Position numbers and translations under genes: made by a program
Assembly (NCBI GenBank): GCA_028280565.1
Contig: JANQLQ010000228.1
Location: 18,549-82,548, forward strand
Source of the DNA: Fulvivirga sp.
GTDB taxonomy: Bacteria; Bacteroidota; Bacteroidia; Cytophagales; Cyclobacteriaceae
Length of the DNA: 64,000 bases
Direction of reading: 5' to 3'
Notes under the pieces: generated by a model
Database searches by the model: none
What the model saw: only the letters and a program-made list of their open reading frames with translations
Told to the model about the DNA's origin: nothing
Shown: piece after piece, positions 41,358 through 51,702 of the stretch
Numbering within the stretch: position 1 is the first letter of the stretch
Layout of the letters: the number at the start of each line of letters is the position of its first letter

Positions 41358-41480
41358 TTATAAAAAATCTTTAAACATTACATTTGCCCATGCAAACAAG
41401 GATCTGATAAAATTCCCGGAATAGTCTTAATGGAAAACCAAATGCATAAAACCTGTACCGGCAACTGTTGATATAAGTGT
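41358..41480 (-). pseudogene. C-terminal remnant of a GH125 gene
   Basis: Minus-strand translation ISTVAGTGFMHLVFH*DYSGNFIRSLFAWANVMFKDFL* aligns with GH125 C-terminus NTHAGKGFMHETFHKDDASKFSRSWFAWANTLFGELI; internal TAA. Confidence 0.8.
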
Positions 41481-41518
41481 CTATTTACATGACTTTTGAT
41501 GGGTCTTTTCGTTGCGGC

Positions 41519-42655
41519 TTATTCCAACCTGGTGGCAGCTTCTATGAGCATTATCCCACTGAGCAGGGTGGAGAAGTCAACCGGACCTTCCGGACGCCTT
41601 CGCCAGTTAGGTCCACAGAGCATCGAAGGTCTGCTTATTCCCTTTTCATAAAGTGTTTCAGCATTGAACTGAAAGAACCTGAGGAAATTCTTTTTATCGC
41701 TATCATCTAGGCCAGGTAACTGGATCAATTCAGTAAAGTACCTCACTAGTATTCCCTTAAAGAGCCCACCATCTCCTTGGCCTTCGTCCCTAAGTAGCCC
41801 TTCTGTTGTGAGTTTGGGACTTGTCATCATGGAAGTAGCCGTTTTTACTGCCTCGTTAAGATAAAACCCATCGCCTGTTACTTTATACAATTCTGTAGCT
41901 GCGCCGATATAGGTTCCGATATTGTAGGTAAAGATCCAGTCCTTATTGATCTTCACCTCGCCGTCCACGAGGTCAATATTGTCCCATACCAGGCCTGTCA
42001 CCGGGTCAACCAATGTGTTTTTTTGCCATGAAAATATGTCTTTGGCCCATTGGAGGTTCTCTTCATCCCCCTCGATATTATACAGTCTCATTGCCAAAAT
42101 AGCCGCCGGGGCATTAGAAGTAGCATTTTTACCGTTGGGTGTATTGATCTTCCAGGTGATCCCTCCGCCATAAAGATCGCTCCAGCTTTTTTTGATCTCC
42201 TCCCACAGTAATTTGGCAATGTCCAGGTAGAATGGATCGTCTGTAGCCTTGTACACCCTGGTACAGGCCAGTGCCAGCCACTGCATATCATCATTAAAAT
42301 CATTGGGATATTTCCCTCCGTTCCGCACTTCTATGCCCTGGACGAGGGCCTTGATCCTGGAGATATACACGTCATTTTGGGTACGTAAATAACCATCCAG
42401 CAGTACATCTACCATATGAGCATTCCACCAATAGTTAAAAAACTCGTCGCCCTGGTTATTATGCCTGAAGGTACCGTCGGACGCCAGGTAAGTGGTGTAG
42501 GCAGCTTCCTGCATGGAATCTGCCGTAGCCGACCAGGTGTATTCGATCTCCACCCGGGAAGTTGGGTCCCGCAACGGGCCCAAGTCTTCATCGGCGCAGG
42601 CTCCGCAAAGAATTACGATCAAAAGAACTAGTATATAAGTATCTGAAAACTTCAT
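41519..42655 (-). CDS. GH76 family alpha-1,6-mannanase-like lipoprotein
   Basis: Lipobox (VILCGACADED), YWWNAHMVDVLLDGYLRTQ, YPNDFNDDMQWLALACTR (Asp-Asp), FTYNIGTYIGAATELYKVTGD. Confidence 0.94.
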   Translation of the reverse strand: MKFSDTYILVLLIVILCGACADEDLGPLRDPTSRVEIEYTWSATADSMQEAAYTTYLASDGTFRHNNQGDEFFNYWWNAHMVDVLLDGYLRTQNDVYISRIKALVQGIEVRNGGKYPNDFNDDMQWLALACTRVYKATDDPFYLDIAKLLWEEIKKSWSDLYGGGITWKINTPNGKNATSNAPAAILAMRLYNIEGDEENLQWAKDIFSWQKNTLVDPVTGLVWDNIDLVDGEVKINKDWIFTYNIGTYIGAATELYKVTGDGFYLNEAVKTATSMMTSPKLTTEGLLRDEGQGDGGLFKGILVRYFTELIQLPGLDDSDKKNFLRFFQFNAETLYEKGISRPSMLCGPNWRRRPEGPVDFSTLLSGIMLIEAATRLE

Positions 42656-42751
42656 TTATCTGGAATTTTTTAATTGTCAACAGGCTTTGTGAATTCTATC
42701 TGGATGGAAGCACCTTCCAAATGGATCTTCCGCCAAACCCTATGAATCATA

Positions 42752-43873
42752 TTACTGGGGCTCTACAACATGCGTATACTCCGGCACGGATGTGTTATAG
42801 ACAATGGATATGTCGGCGTTGCTATTGTCGACTGGTGTCGCAAATTTGAAACAGTTATTCCAATAGTCATCCGTGACAGGCACCATATACCAGAACGCCT
42901 CCGGCGTTGATTCATCCGGGCGTGAGTTGTCTCCGTTGACGCTGCCGAACCATTCATAGGATGTTTCACCCCCCTGGCTGACGGTAAACCTGAACTTATA
43001 TCGTTCGTCGCGTCCCCATGACTCCTCCTTGAATTCAATAGGTGTGTCTTCTATTTTCCACGTGCCATTGCCCACATAGGGCAGGCTAAACAGGAACGAT
43101 CCCAGGGGTGGGAACCAAAGTTCGATAAGGTCGATGGTGGCGACCTCAGTAGTTCCGTTGCTGAAATTTACCCTGACCCGGTATACCTGTTCATCGCCGG
43201 TAACTTCCGTGGTACCCTCGGCCCCCAGTTTTTCTCCATCAATGTAGTACGTTTTGGGCTCGCCGGAATTACGCTCGGCAAAGTAGTAACTCCCGGGCTT
43301 TAATGAAGTGTATATCTCGAATGTATTTACACTTGTCTTTTTCATCAGCAGACCATCGGCCAGGTTATCGCCGGCCTCCGTGGCAGTACCTACAAGGTAG
43401 AGCTCATCCGGGGGAGGAAAACCGGCGGGGCGCTCAACTTCAACTATTCTTGAAGTCATGGAAGGCTGTGTATTGATCCCTTTGGAGCTTAGTACCGTCC
43501 AGCCCAGTTTACCTATACCTTCGGGCTGTATCCCAGCCAGGATGGCGATCTTGTTCAAGTCAGAAAACGGTAAAGTAAGTGTTCGCTGAATTCCATTTCC
43601 ATCGGAAGGGAGTTTATAAACAGGTGTAGAAAAATCTCCCCCCTCCTCGTCAAATACTACCTCATAAAGTACCACGCCATTATCTGCAGCTTTGGCAGCA
43701 GCCCATTCGAATACTGCTGTACTTTGTGCTTCCAGGTTAAAAAATGCATTATTTTCAGGAGCATACAGATCAGTAACAGGGGTTACCTCTGTGTGGCTCA
43801 GTTCATCGTCATCACATCCGGCGATTGTCGTACCGATGAACAACCCGATAAGTATATAATATATATTTTTCAT
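42752..43873 (-). CDS. SusE/SusF-like surface glycan-binding lipoprotein
   Basis: Lipobox (GTTIAGCDDDE), Ig-like SusE region (VTDLYAPENNAFFNLEAQSTAVFEWAAA), directly after susCD. Confidence 0.85.
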   Translation of the reverse strand: MKNIYYILIGLFIGTTIAGCDDDELSHTEVTPVTDLYAPENNAFFNLEAQSTAVFEWAAAKAADNGVVLYEVVFDEEGGDFSTPVYKLPSDGNGIQRTLTLPFSDLNKIAILAGIQPEGIGKLGWTVLSSKGINTQPSMTSRIVEVERPAGFPPPDELYLVGTATEAGDNLADGLLMKKTSVNTFEIYTSLKPGSYYFAERNSGEPKTYYIDGEKLGAEGTTEVTGDEQVYRVRVNFSNGTTEVATIDLIELWFPPLGSFLFSLPYVGNGTWKIEDTPIEFKEESWGRDERYKFRFTVSQGGETSYEWFGSVNGDNSRPDESTPEAFWYMVPVTDDYWNNCFKFATPVDNSNADISIVYNTSVPEYTHVVEPQ

Positions 43874-43912
43874 TTTATTAAAGTGTTAAAGTATTAAGAG
43901 ATGGCAGCACAA

Positions 43913-45538
43913 TTACTCCCATCCCTGGTTTTGTCCCAGGTTAGGATTGAGATTACGTTCATCACGGGGCACAGGCCATAGATAGTGTTTTGAAGGATTG
44001 AATGTTCGGTTGTCCACTCTCAGGTAGCCATTGTCTATTTCCGAAGGGCCAAACCGGGCGCCATGAGCCCAGCCATTCAATACATTCTCAGCGATCCTCC
44101 ATCGCCTTATATCAAATATCCTGAGGCCTTCCATAGCCAGCTCCACTCTTCGCTCATTGCGTATAATGGTCCTGATCTCGTCCTGGGTAAGGGCTGCATT
44201 AAAATCCAATGCCGGGGCATCAGTAAACCCGGCCCGGGCGCGCAACTCGCGGATGGTCAGATCCCAATCATTCGCACTAAGGGTGCTAATCTCATTTTGT
44301 GCTTCAGCATACATAAGCAGCACATCCGCATACCTGATAAGCATCAGGTTAAGTCCTGAGGCAAACCCCGGTAGATGAGTTGGATCAAAATACTTGCGCC
44401 AGTAATAACCTGTAGTGGTAGATGAGGACCCGGGTACATACTCGTCCAGTGCGCCACCGGGATCACTGCCGGGTTCAATGTAAATGGTATGTGTAGCCCC
44501 ATCGGTTCCTTTCCACTCAAACCCGTGGTAAACTACCGTGTAGGTAAGTCTCGGATCCCTGTTGCTGTAAGGATCATTCTCGTCAAAACCGGAGCCCGCC
44601 TCAACAATCCGGCGGCCATTCAACATTAAATAGCTATCCACTAATTCCTGGGTAGGCGCCATGGCGTTGAGCCTAGCCCCCGCAGACAGCGGGGCTAAAT
44701 CAAAGTACTGCCCCCAGGTCCTGAACTGAGGCACAAACTGCAGGCTCAATATGTCCTCACTATTGTATTCATTTACCGGAAGGAACAATTCCTCATAGGA
44801 AGGATACAAGCTGTAGGTTCCAAAGTCACTACCGTTCATAAGCCGCTCACACTCCGCTACCACACCTTCCCAGTCACTTTCGTAAAGCAGCACCCTGGCT
44901 TTCAACGCTACGGCCGCCCCACGTGTGATCTTGCCTGATTCCTCCACGTCATACTCCGCATTGGAGGGCAGTATGTTTACCACACTTTCAAGTTCGTCAA
45001 GTACAAATTCAAGCACCAGCTCTCGTGGTGTTCGTTTAAGTGTTTGTGCCTCCTCTATTTTGATATCCCTGTCCAGCAGGGGTACATCACCGAACCACGT
45101 CATTGACTGGAAGTGCTGAAAAGCCCTGAGGAACCTGGCTTCCGCTTTCATCTGTTCACGACGCTCTTCGTCCATATCGGTAACCCTGTCAATGTTCTCA
45201 AGGAGGATATTACAGGTTTTGATCCCCTGGTAGTGAAAGTTCCATTCGTCTTTTATCCTCTCCAATGAAGGGTCATAGGTGCCGCTGGCCAAAGATGCGG
45301 CTCCTTGTACATCCCCTCTGCCATTGTATGCATTATCCGACAGGGCTTCGTTGTAAAAGAAATATTCGGAGCTGAACATCTGCGAATACGCGGTATTCAA
45401 TACACTTTGCGCCTTCGCCTCGGAGGTCCAGTACGTTAGATCAGTGAAAGAATTTTCAGGAGCAAGATCCAACTCCTTACAACCTATAAAAAGCAATGTA
45501 AGGAGATTAGCGAATGCATATTTGTATAGATTTTTCAT
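43913..45538 (-). CDS. SusD/RagB family lipoprotein
   Basis: LLFIGCKELDLAPENSFTDLTYW, ARFLRAFQHFQSMTWFGDVPLLDRD, IRYADVLLMYAEAQNE, RRVELAMEGLRIFDIRRW. Confidence 0.95.
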   Translation of the reverse strand: MKNLYKYAFANLLTLLFIGCKELDLAPENSFTDLTYWTSEAKAQSVLNTAYSQMFSSEYFFYNEALSDNAYNGRGDVQGAASLASGTYDPSLERIKDEWNFHYQGIKTCNILLENIDRVTDMDEERREQMKAEARFLRAFQHFQSMTWFGDVPLLDRDIKIEEAQTLKRTPRELVLEFVLDELESVVNILPSNAEYDVEESGKITRGAAVALKARVLLYESDWEGVVAECERLMNGSDFGTYSLYPSYEELFLPVNEYNSEDILSLQFVPQFRTWGQYFDLAPLSAGARLNAMAPTQELVDSYLMLNGRRIVEAGSGFDENDPYSNRDPRLTYTVVYHGFEWKGTDGATHTIYIEPGSDPGGALDEYVPGSSSTTTGYYWRKYFDPTHLPGFASGLNLMLIRYADVLLMYAEAQNEISTLSANDWDLTIRELRARAGFTDAPALDFNAALTQDEIRTIIRNERRVELAMEGLRIFDIRRWRIAENVLNGWAHGARFGPSEIDNGYLRVDNRTFNPSKHYLWPVPRDERNLNPNLGQNQGWE

Positions 45539-45549
45539 GATTTTCCGAT

Positions 45550-48500
45550 TTAAAACGTCACATCCAATCCAGCTCCGTAAAAGATCATCGTAGGGTAGGC
45601 CCTGCCGCTGTTGGCTCCTGAGCTTGAAAGATCGCTGTCAAATTCTGTAAGTTCAGGGTCAACAAACTTAATTTTAGAAAGGGTGAACAGGTTCTGACCC
45701 GATAGGTAAGCACGTATCTTTTGCGCCCCGGCTTTTTGAGCAATGCTGGCCGGCAACGTGTAACCTATCTGCACATTCTTTACTCTCAGGTACGCGGCAT
45801 CGAACAAGTACATGTCGGAGCCCCTTCTAAAGTTATTGGTGTTGGACTGGCTGCCATTGTCTGCCAACCTGGGATAATCCGCACCAGGGCTCTGGGGTGT
45901 CCAGTAATCCAGTTGATGCTTGTACATAGTCATGCCGTAGTTGAAATGAAAAGGCTCCACCAACTCTCCACGCAACATCATGATCCGTCTCCCAACCCCT
46001 TGCAGGAATATGTTAACATCAAATCCCTTGAATGTCAAGTCGTAAGTAAGGCCAAACGTAAGTCTTGGAAATGGATTGCCGAATATAAAATTGTCCTCAT
46101 CATTGATCACTCCGTCATCATTGATATCCACATATTTGTTGTCCCCGGGCTGAAGATCGGTGAGCCCTTCGGGTTTGGCGCTGTTTTCAACATCTTCCAG
46201 GTTTTGAAAATAGCCATCCCGCTTAAGCCCGACATAAGAATGATAGGGATATCCCTCCCGGAGTAAGAGCTGAAGCTCTTCCCGCCCGGTCAGTCGTTCT
46301 TCATCCTGGAAATCCAGGACCTCATTCCACGAATCCGCCAGGTTGAATGCAACCTGGTGTGACAGCAATCTACCCTGGTGACGGTAGGACAAAGATATCT
46401 CCCATCCCTGGTTACCTACTTTACCTGCATTAAAGTCGGGAAGGTCCGTCCCAAACACCCCGGGTACTGCGGGTGGTACCAGGATATCTGAAGTAACTTT
46501 GTTAAAGTAATCCAGCGACAGGGAAAGATTTGTATTAAAGAAATCCATATCCACACCCACATTGAAGGTCGCTGCCCTTTCCCACCGGATATTGGCATTG
46601 GCAAAGTTGTATCCTGTACCGCCTACCACAGAATTGTTAAACCCATAGGCATCGGGAAAGGTAAAATAGGTGGTTTGGTATTGATAATTATCCACATTCT
46701 GATTTCCCAATACTCCGTAGGACGCCCGCACTTTCAAGCTTCCGAAACGATCCCTGTAACCCCTCATGAATGACTCTTTGGTGAGAAGATATCCCAGCGA
46801 TCCGGACGGGAAGAACCCCCAACGGTTTCCCTCACTGAATTTGGAGGACCCGTCATACCTGAAATTAAATTCAGCAAAGTACTTGTCACCAAAAGCATAG
46901 GAAGCACGTCCGAACAATGAATTCAAACTATTTTCACTTGAGCTCTGATTAGAGGTGTAGGAATCAGGGCTCACCACAGTTTCAGTCACTGGCGTACCCA
47001 GTTCAAGGTCTGTAAATGTTTTGTAGATCCCTGTACCGCGATCTGTATGATTTTCATTAGACACCCCGACCAACACGTTCAAAGAGTGCTTTTCAAACAG
47101 TGTTTTGGAAAACTCAGCCATCAACTGTGTATTCAGATCCAGGCTTTTGCGACTTTCATCATAGGTATTTCTCTCATCCCCATAAACCCCTTTAGGGAAA
47201 AAGTCGACCTGGAGTGTTCTTCCAAACTGGTGGTTCGCATACAAACTACCGCCGAAGACCCCTTTTAGCTTTATGTCATCGGTAATCCTGAATTCCGCAG
47301 CGAGATTACCAAATACGTTGTCATCATCGTATTCACGAAAGCCCCCCTTCTCCAGGACACCCAATGAGTTGAACTGCTGTAGCACATCGTTGGTAAGATA
47401 ACGGCCAAGCGAGTCCTTTTGACTGTAGATCAAGGGTACCCGGCTTGCGTCCACCATAAGTGTGGAAGTATTAAAGGAATGATCCTTTATTTCCCGCCTG
47501 ACGTAGGAGAGCATGGAAGTAAGTTTGAACCGTCCCACTTCGTTGGTCAGATTCACACGGTAGTTATACCGTTTCAGTCCTCTTCCAGGTCCTACAAAGT
47601 TGCTCTGCTGATCTACGTACCCCAGTGAAATGAAATAGGTAGACCGGTCATTGCCCCCGGAAAGGCTCAAGTTATGATTTTGCTGTAGCGCCGATCGTGT
47701 AATTTCATCGGCAAACCATTCTTCATCACCGTTTTCACGGAATTGCCTTATCTCTTCCGGGGTGTAAACGACTGAACTTTTACCGGCATTAAAAGCAGAT
47801 TCATTCCTGAGTATGGCATTTTCATAGCCACTTACCGGCTCCATGAAAAAATGAGGTACATTCAAACCCAACAGCCCGTTATAGGTCACGGACATGGCCT
47901 TATTCTTCTCGCCTTTCCTGGTCGTGATCAGGATCACTCCATTGTTGGCACGGGATCCGTAGATGGCAGCACTACCTGCATCTTTGAGTACCGAGATGTT
48001 TTCTATGTCCGAAGGGTTAAGCAAGTTAATATCGGCACCTATAATGCCATCAATGACGATCAAGGGGCTGTTATTCCCCAGTGTGCTGATCCCGCGAATA
48101 TTCAGGTTTACCCCTGCGCCGGGTTCAGAGTTTGCCTGTTGTACGATCAAATTAGGTGATACTCCTTGCAGCGCTTGTGATACGTTAACATTCGGTCTCC
48201 CGTTCAACTGCTCAACCCCTACCTGGTCCACAGCTCCTACTACGTTGGACCTGCGTTGTGTGCCATACCCCAGGACCACGATCTCCTCTAAATTGTATAT
48301 ATCGGGTTCCAGTTGTATGTAAATTTCCAACTGGTCACCCACGGTTATCTCTTGCGCACTGTAACCCACGAAGGAGACGAGTAGTATGGCTCCTTTGGGC
48401 ACCGCCAGGCTAAAGTTCCCATCCACATCGGTGACTGTGCCGTTGGTGGTCCCCTTCTCTATGATGGCAGCCCCCGGCAGGGGCTCTCCATTTTCATCTG

Positions 48501-48930
48501 TGACTTTCCCTGTGACCCGGGCCTGCTCTATGGTCACGTCAATGCCTTTTTCGTGCCGGCCGTTGACATTGACTTTAACGCTGATGCGATCATTGACTTG
48601 TCGAAAACCTACATTCGCCTGCCGGGAGATCTGCAGTAAGACTTTTTCCAGCGTATTTTTCTTCGATTTAACCGTTACAGTCCGCTGGCCTGCCAGTTGA
48701 CCAGGATCATATACAAACTTATAGTTGGTTTTTTGCTCAATTAACCTGAATACATTAATTAGTGTCTCATTGGAAACGTCCAGGGTTAGGGTCACTTCCT
48801 TTACACTTACCACCTTTTGCGCCGAACTATCATTAGCCAGGGCGACGGAGAGAAACATCACACTAAAGGCGTAGGTGTAGGCGACATATTTTCCGAGCAT
48901 TACTAAAGAGTAGTAATGGTTATTTTTCAT
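45550..48930 (-). CDS. SusC/RagA TonB-linked outer membrane protein with STN domain
   Basis: STN, CarboxypepD_reg-like, plug PLIVIDGIIGADINLLNPSDIENISVLKDAGSAAIYGSRANNGVILITTRKG. Confidence 0.96.
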   Translation of the reverse strand: MKNNHYYSLVMLGKYVAYTYAFSVMFLSVALANDSSAQKVVSVKEVTLTLDVSNETLINVFRLIEQKTNYKFVYDPGQLAGQRTVTVKSKKNTLEKVLLQISRQANVGFRQVNDRISVKVNVNGRHEKGIDVTIEQARVTGKVTDENGEPLPGAAIIEKGTTNGTVTDVDGNFSLAVPKGAILLVSFVGYSAQEITVGDQLEIYIQLEPDIYNLEEIVVLGYGTQRRSNVVGAVDQVGVEQLNGRPNVNVSQALQGVSPNLIVQQANSEPGAGVNLNIRGISTLGNNSPLIVIDGIIGADINLLNPSDIENISVLKDAGSAAIYGSRANNGVILITTRKGEKNKAMSVTYNGLLGLNVPHFFMEPVSGYENAILRNESAFNAGKSSVVYTPEEIRQFRENGDEEWFADEITRSALQQNHNLSLSGGNDRSTYFISLGYVDQQSNFVGPGRGLKRYNYRVNLTNEVGRFKLTSMLSYVRREIKDHSFNTSTLMVDASRVPLIYSQKDSLGRYLTNDVLQQFNSLGVLEKGGFREYDDDNVFGNLAAEFRITDDIKLKGVFGGSLYANHQFGRTLQVDFFPKGVYGDERNTYDESRKSLDLNTQLMAEFSKTLFEKHSLNVLVGVSNENHTDRGTGIYKTFTDLELGTPVTETVVSPDSYTSNQSSSENSLNSLFGRASYAFGDKYFAEFNFRYDGSSKFSEGNRWGFFPSGSLGYLLTKESFMRGYRDRFGSLKVRASYGVLGNQNVDNYQYQTTYFTFPDAYGFNNSVVGGTGYNFANANIRWERAATFNVGVDMDFFNTNLSLSLDYFNKVTSDILVPPAVPGVFGTDLPDFNAGKVGNQGWEISLSYRHQGRLLSHQVAFNLADSWNEVLDFQDEERLTGREELQLLLREGYPYHSYVGLKRDGYFQNLEDVENSAKPEGLTDLQPGDNKYVDINDDGVINDEDNFIFGNPFPRLTFGLTYDLTFKGFDVNIFLQGVGRRIMMLRGELVEPFHFNYGMTMYKHQLDYWTPQSPGADYPRLADNGSQSNTNNFRRGSDMYLFDAAYLRVKNVQIGYTLPASIAQKAGAQKIRAYLSGQNLFTLSKIKFVDPELTEFDSDLSSSGANSGRAYPTMIFYGAGLDVTF

Positions 48931-49139
48931 AGATTTGTTTGGATTTAGTTAAGTCTAATTATTTCCAGGGCTCTCCGTGATCTGTTGGCGCATATTACGA
49001 GAGCCTTTACTTTTTCTTGTATCATGTCAAGCCCGGAACGTTGGATCATGGGATTTTAGATCTTACAGGATCTTTTAGCCATGCAGAGATCCCGCAGAAG
49101 CCCCCCCGGATCAACCCTTACACGGAACTTAACATAACA

Positions 49140-50210
49140 CTAAGGAAAGGTTATGTGAACCCGCTCTTTATCGATTTCATAGTCAAATTCATGTGTGTAG
49201 CTTATACTGTTTAAAACATTGGCCAGGTAATCATTGTCGAATCTCCCAGACACCTTCAGAGTTTTACCCGGATCCAACCCCCTCACCAAGAACTCTACTC
49301 CATACCATTGTTCAAGGGTCTCAAAACACTCCTCCAGTGGTGTACTATCGAAATAAATGATCCCTTCCTTCCACAACACCTTGGTGAGCACATCGAACTT
49401 CGCTGTACTCAACGCTCCGTCACGAAGTATAATTTCTTCCCCAGGTTCGAGGTAGTTGACCAAATCAGTATCCTGGGGTACAACTTTAACTTTTCCTGTG
49501 ACCAGGCTTATTTGCTGATGGTCATCATCATAAGCCCTGATGTTAAATGAAGTACCTAACGCTGTTGTGTTGAGTTTCGATGTGCTCACCACGAAAGGTT
49601 TCTTCTCGTCGTGGGCAACTTCAAAAAATACCTCTCCCTGCATCTGTACAGACCTGGTGGTGCCTGTAAACTTCTTTGGATAGGTGATGGAGCTACTGGC
49701 ATTTAAAATCGCTACTGATCCGTCACCGAGGTGGATCGTCAGTTTCTGGCCTGGTTCCGTGCTCTTGGTCTGCAGGATACCCGGCTTCAGCACTACTTCC
49801 CGGTTTTCCTGCGCTAAGTGGTGACTTATATAAAAATAGGCACCCCCTGACACGAGGACCAGTGCGATAGCAGCAGCTAGTTTTGAGAACATAAAACTCT
49901 TTTTCCTGTGCCGGGTGGATAACTCCAGGGATGTTTCCTGTTGAGCACTGATGATTTCTTTTATAAGTTTTTCCTCTTTGATACGATCATGGACCTTGAC
50001 CAGTACTTCATCAGCATCCAATGTCACGTTACCAGCATAGGATCCATGTTCAAAGGCCTCAAAGGCTTCGCGAAATTCCTTTTCTCCCCCGGGTGTATTG
50101 ATCCAAACGAGGATCTCATGCACCTGTTCCGGGGTACACTCCCCCTTAAAAAACTTCTGTAATACTTCTGCTCTCAAAATTTCTGCGCCATTTGTTAGTA
50201 TTACTTTCAC
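49140..50210 (-). CDS. FecR family anti-sigma factor
   Basis: TKSTEPGQKLTIHLGDGSVAILNASSSITYPKKFTGTTRSVQMQGEVFFEVAHDEKKPFVVSTSKLNTTALGTSFNIRAY. Confidence 0.95.
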   Translation of the reverse strand: MKVILTNGAEILRAEVLQKFFKGECTPEQVHEILVWINTPGGEKEFREAFEAFEHGSYAGNVTLDADEVLVKVHDRIKEEKLIKEIISAQQETSLELSTRHRKKSFMFSKLAAAIALVLVSGGAYFYISHHLAQENREVVLKPGILQTKSTEPGQKLTIHLGDGSVAILNASSSITYPKKFTGTTRSVQMQGEVFFEVAHDEKKPFVVSTSKLNTTALGTSFNIRAYDDDHQQISLVTGKVKVVPQDTDLVNYLEPGEEIILRDGALSTAKFDVLTKVLWKEGIIYFDSTPLEECFETLEQWYGVEFLVRGLDPGKTLKVSGRFDNDYLANVLNSISYTHEFDYEIDKERVHITFP

Positions 50211-50402
50211 ACGGCCAACAACCCCGGCTGGAATTTCATTTTTTTTATTATTCTTATCTTTTGGGTCCTTTTTTTATTAAATTGATATTTTTCTTAGGCT
50301 AATGCTGAGCAATTTGCACCTTGCAGTACTTTCGATAAATTGAATTCCTATCCAAAGCCGGTGGTGAAATGAATATTTTTCTACATTAGCCCCGAAGGCC
50401 AG

Positions 50403-50996
50403 TTGATTATGTCACTGAAAAAAATGATACAAAAAATGAAAAACAATGATCAGGATGGATTTGATCAGTTGTTTAAAATGTATCATAAAAAGATCTACTA
50501 CTTCAGTCTTCATTATGGCCTTAGCCCCGCGGATTCGCAGGAGATCGTACAGGAGGTCTTTGTCAAACTCTGGCATTCCCGGGGTAAAATTGATCCCTCC
50601 GGAAATGTACAGGCCTACCTCTACAAGATCGCCAAGAATGTGATCCTCGATGAGTTCAAAAGAAGGATTAAACAGAAAGCCGCAGAAGACTATCAACTGC
50701 GATTATTACAAGCCGAAAATTATACGCAAAATACGGTAGCTTACAATGAATTGGAACGCCTCGTGACGAAAATACTAAAGGAACTCCCTGGAAAAAGGCG
50801 ACTAGCCTTTGAGCTCTCCAGGTACAAAGGGCTAAGTAACAAAGAGATCGCCCGGGAGATGGGCATTTCCGTAAAAACGGTAGAAACCCACCTGGCACTT
50901 GCACTCCAGGATTTCAGAGCCGCTTTCAAGCAGGCCGAGATCATGGTATACCCATCGGGTATGATACTATTCGAGGCGATAAGTTCTTCATTTTGA
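50403..50996 (+). CDS. RNA polymerase ECF-type sigma-70 factor, divergent from fecR
   Basis: DQDGFDQLFKMYHKKIYYFSLHYGLSPADSQEIVQEVFVKLWHSRGKID; region 4 LPGKRRLAFELSRYKGLSNKEIAREMGISVKTVETHLALALQDFR. Confidence 0.95.
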   Translation: MIMSLKKMIQKMKNNDQDGFDQLFKMYHKKIYYFSLHYGLSPADSQEIVQEVFVKLWHSRGKIDPSGNVQAYLYKIAKNVILDEFKRRIKQKAAEDYQLRLLQAENYTQNTVAYNELERLVTKILKELPGKRRLAFELSRYKGLSNKEIAREMGISVKTVETHLALALQDFRAAFKQAEIMVYPSGMILFEAISSSF

Positions 50997-51168
50997 CCAG
51001 GCGGCAATGACGGCGTTCCATCAATAGATCATCATTTTTGATCCATCTTTCCTCGTACCCGGGGAAATACCAGTGTTACTTAGCCACATTCAATTATTTG
51101 ATAAACCGGCATTTAACGATAATGGAGCCCGTTGGGTACCCTCATTAAGAACGGAAAAAATCTTCTTT

Positions 51169-51357
51169 ATCGTCATTCTGCCGGCCTTGCACGGTAGCTA
51201 CGTGCGAGAGCAGCAACCTGCTTTATCGTTTATCGCTAATCGTCCTATTTGTACATGTACCGGGGCTTTCGTTCGGCGACTTCGCAGATTCCCACGTAGT
51301 GATCCCTTTGGGGCTTGTCACACACATCCCTATGCTATGGCTGCAAGGAATGACGAT
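51169..51357. mobile_element. MITE-like non-coding element, 189 bp with 10-bp perfect terminal inverted repeats
   Basis: atcgtcattc (51169-51178) and gaatgacgat (51348-51357); internal gcagattcccacg text resembles dispersed Bacteroidota intergenic repeats. Confidence 0.6.
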
Positions 51358-51539
51358 GCTGTATATGGGTTTTGGATGGATTTGGAACAGGATGTTGATC
51401 ACCAATCCTTAGTAGCTAGCTGGCAACGAGGGTTAAAAATAAAAACCTGGTTATCCATTATTTAAATCTAAAAAAGCAGGACTATTATCAAGTTAAGTGT
51501 AATTGGACGGTTAGCTATTTTTTCTAATCCCGTTCTTAA

Positions 51540-51610
51540 AGTCGGCAGTTAGTAGTGTCCAATCGGCAAACCTATATATTTTGCCTACTGCCCTTTGCCT
51601 GTTGCCGACT
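51540..51610. repeat. Palindromic low-complexity repeat (agtcggca...tgccgact) of the gcagt/ggcaa type
   Basis: agtcggca at 51540-51547 and tgccgact at 51603-51610; interior tttgcctactgccctttgcctg. Confidence 0.6.
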
Positions 51611-51702
51611 GGTCAATACCTCGAACATAGCTCATCCTGTACCCAATACGTCATTTGAGGCTTAACTTAACATTAGTTTAGCCGGGTGCCAGTAATTTAT
51701 GA

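Noticed and set aside
51073-51465. 130-aa + strand ORF in the sigma-to-CBM intergenic region
   Set aside because: It runs across the MITE-like element with its inverted termini and has no recognisable domain.
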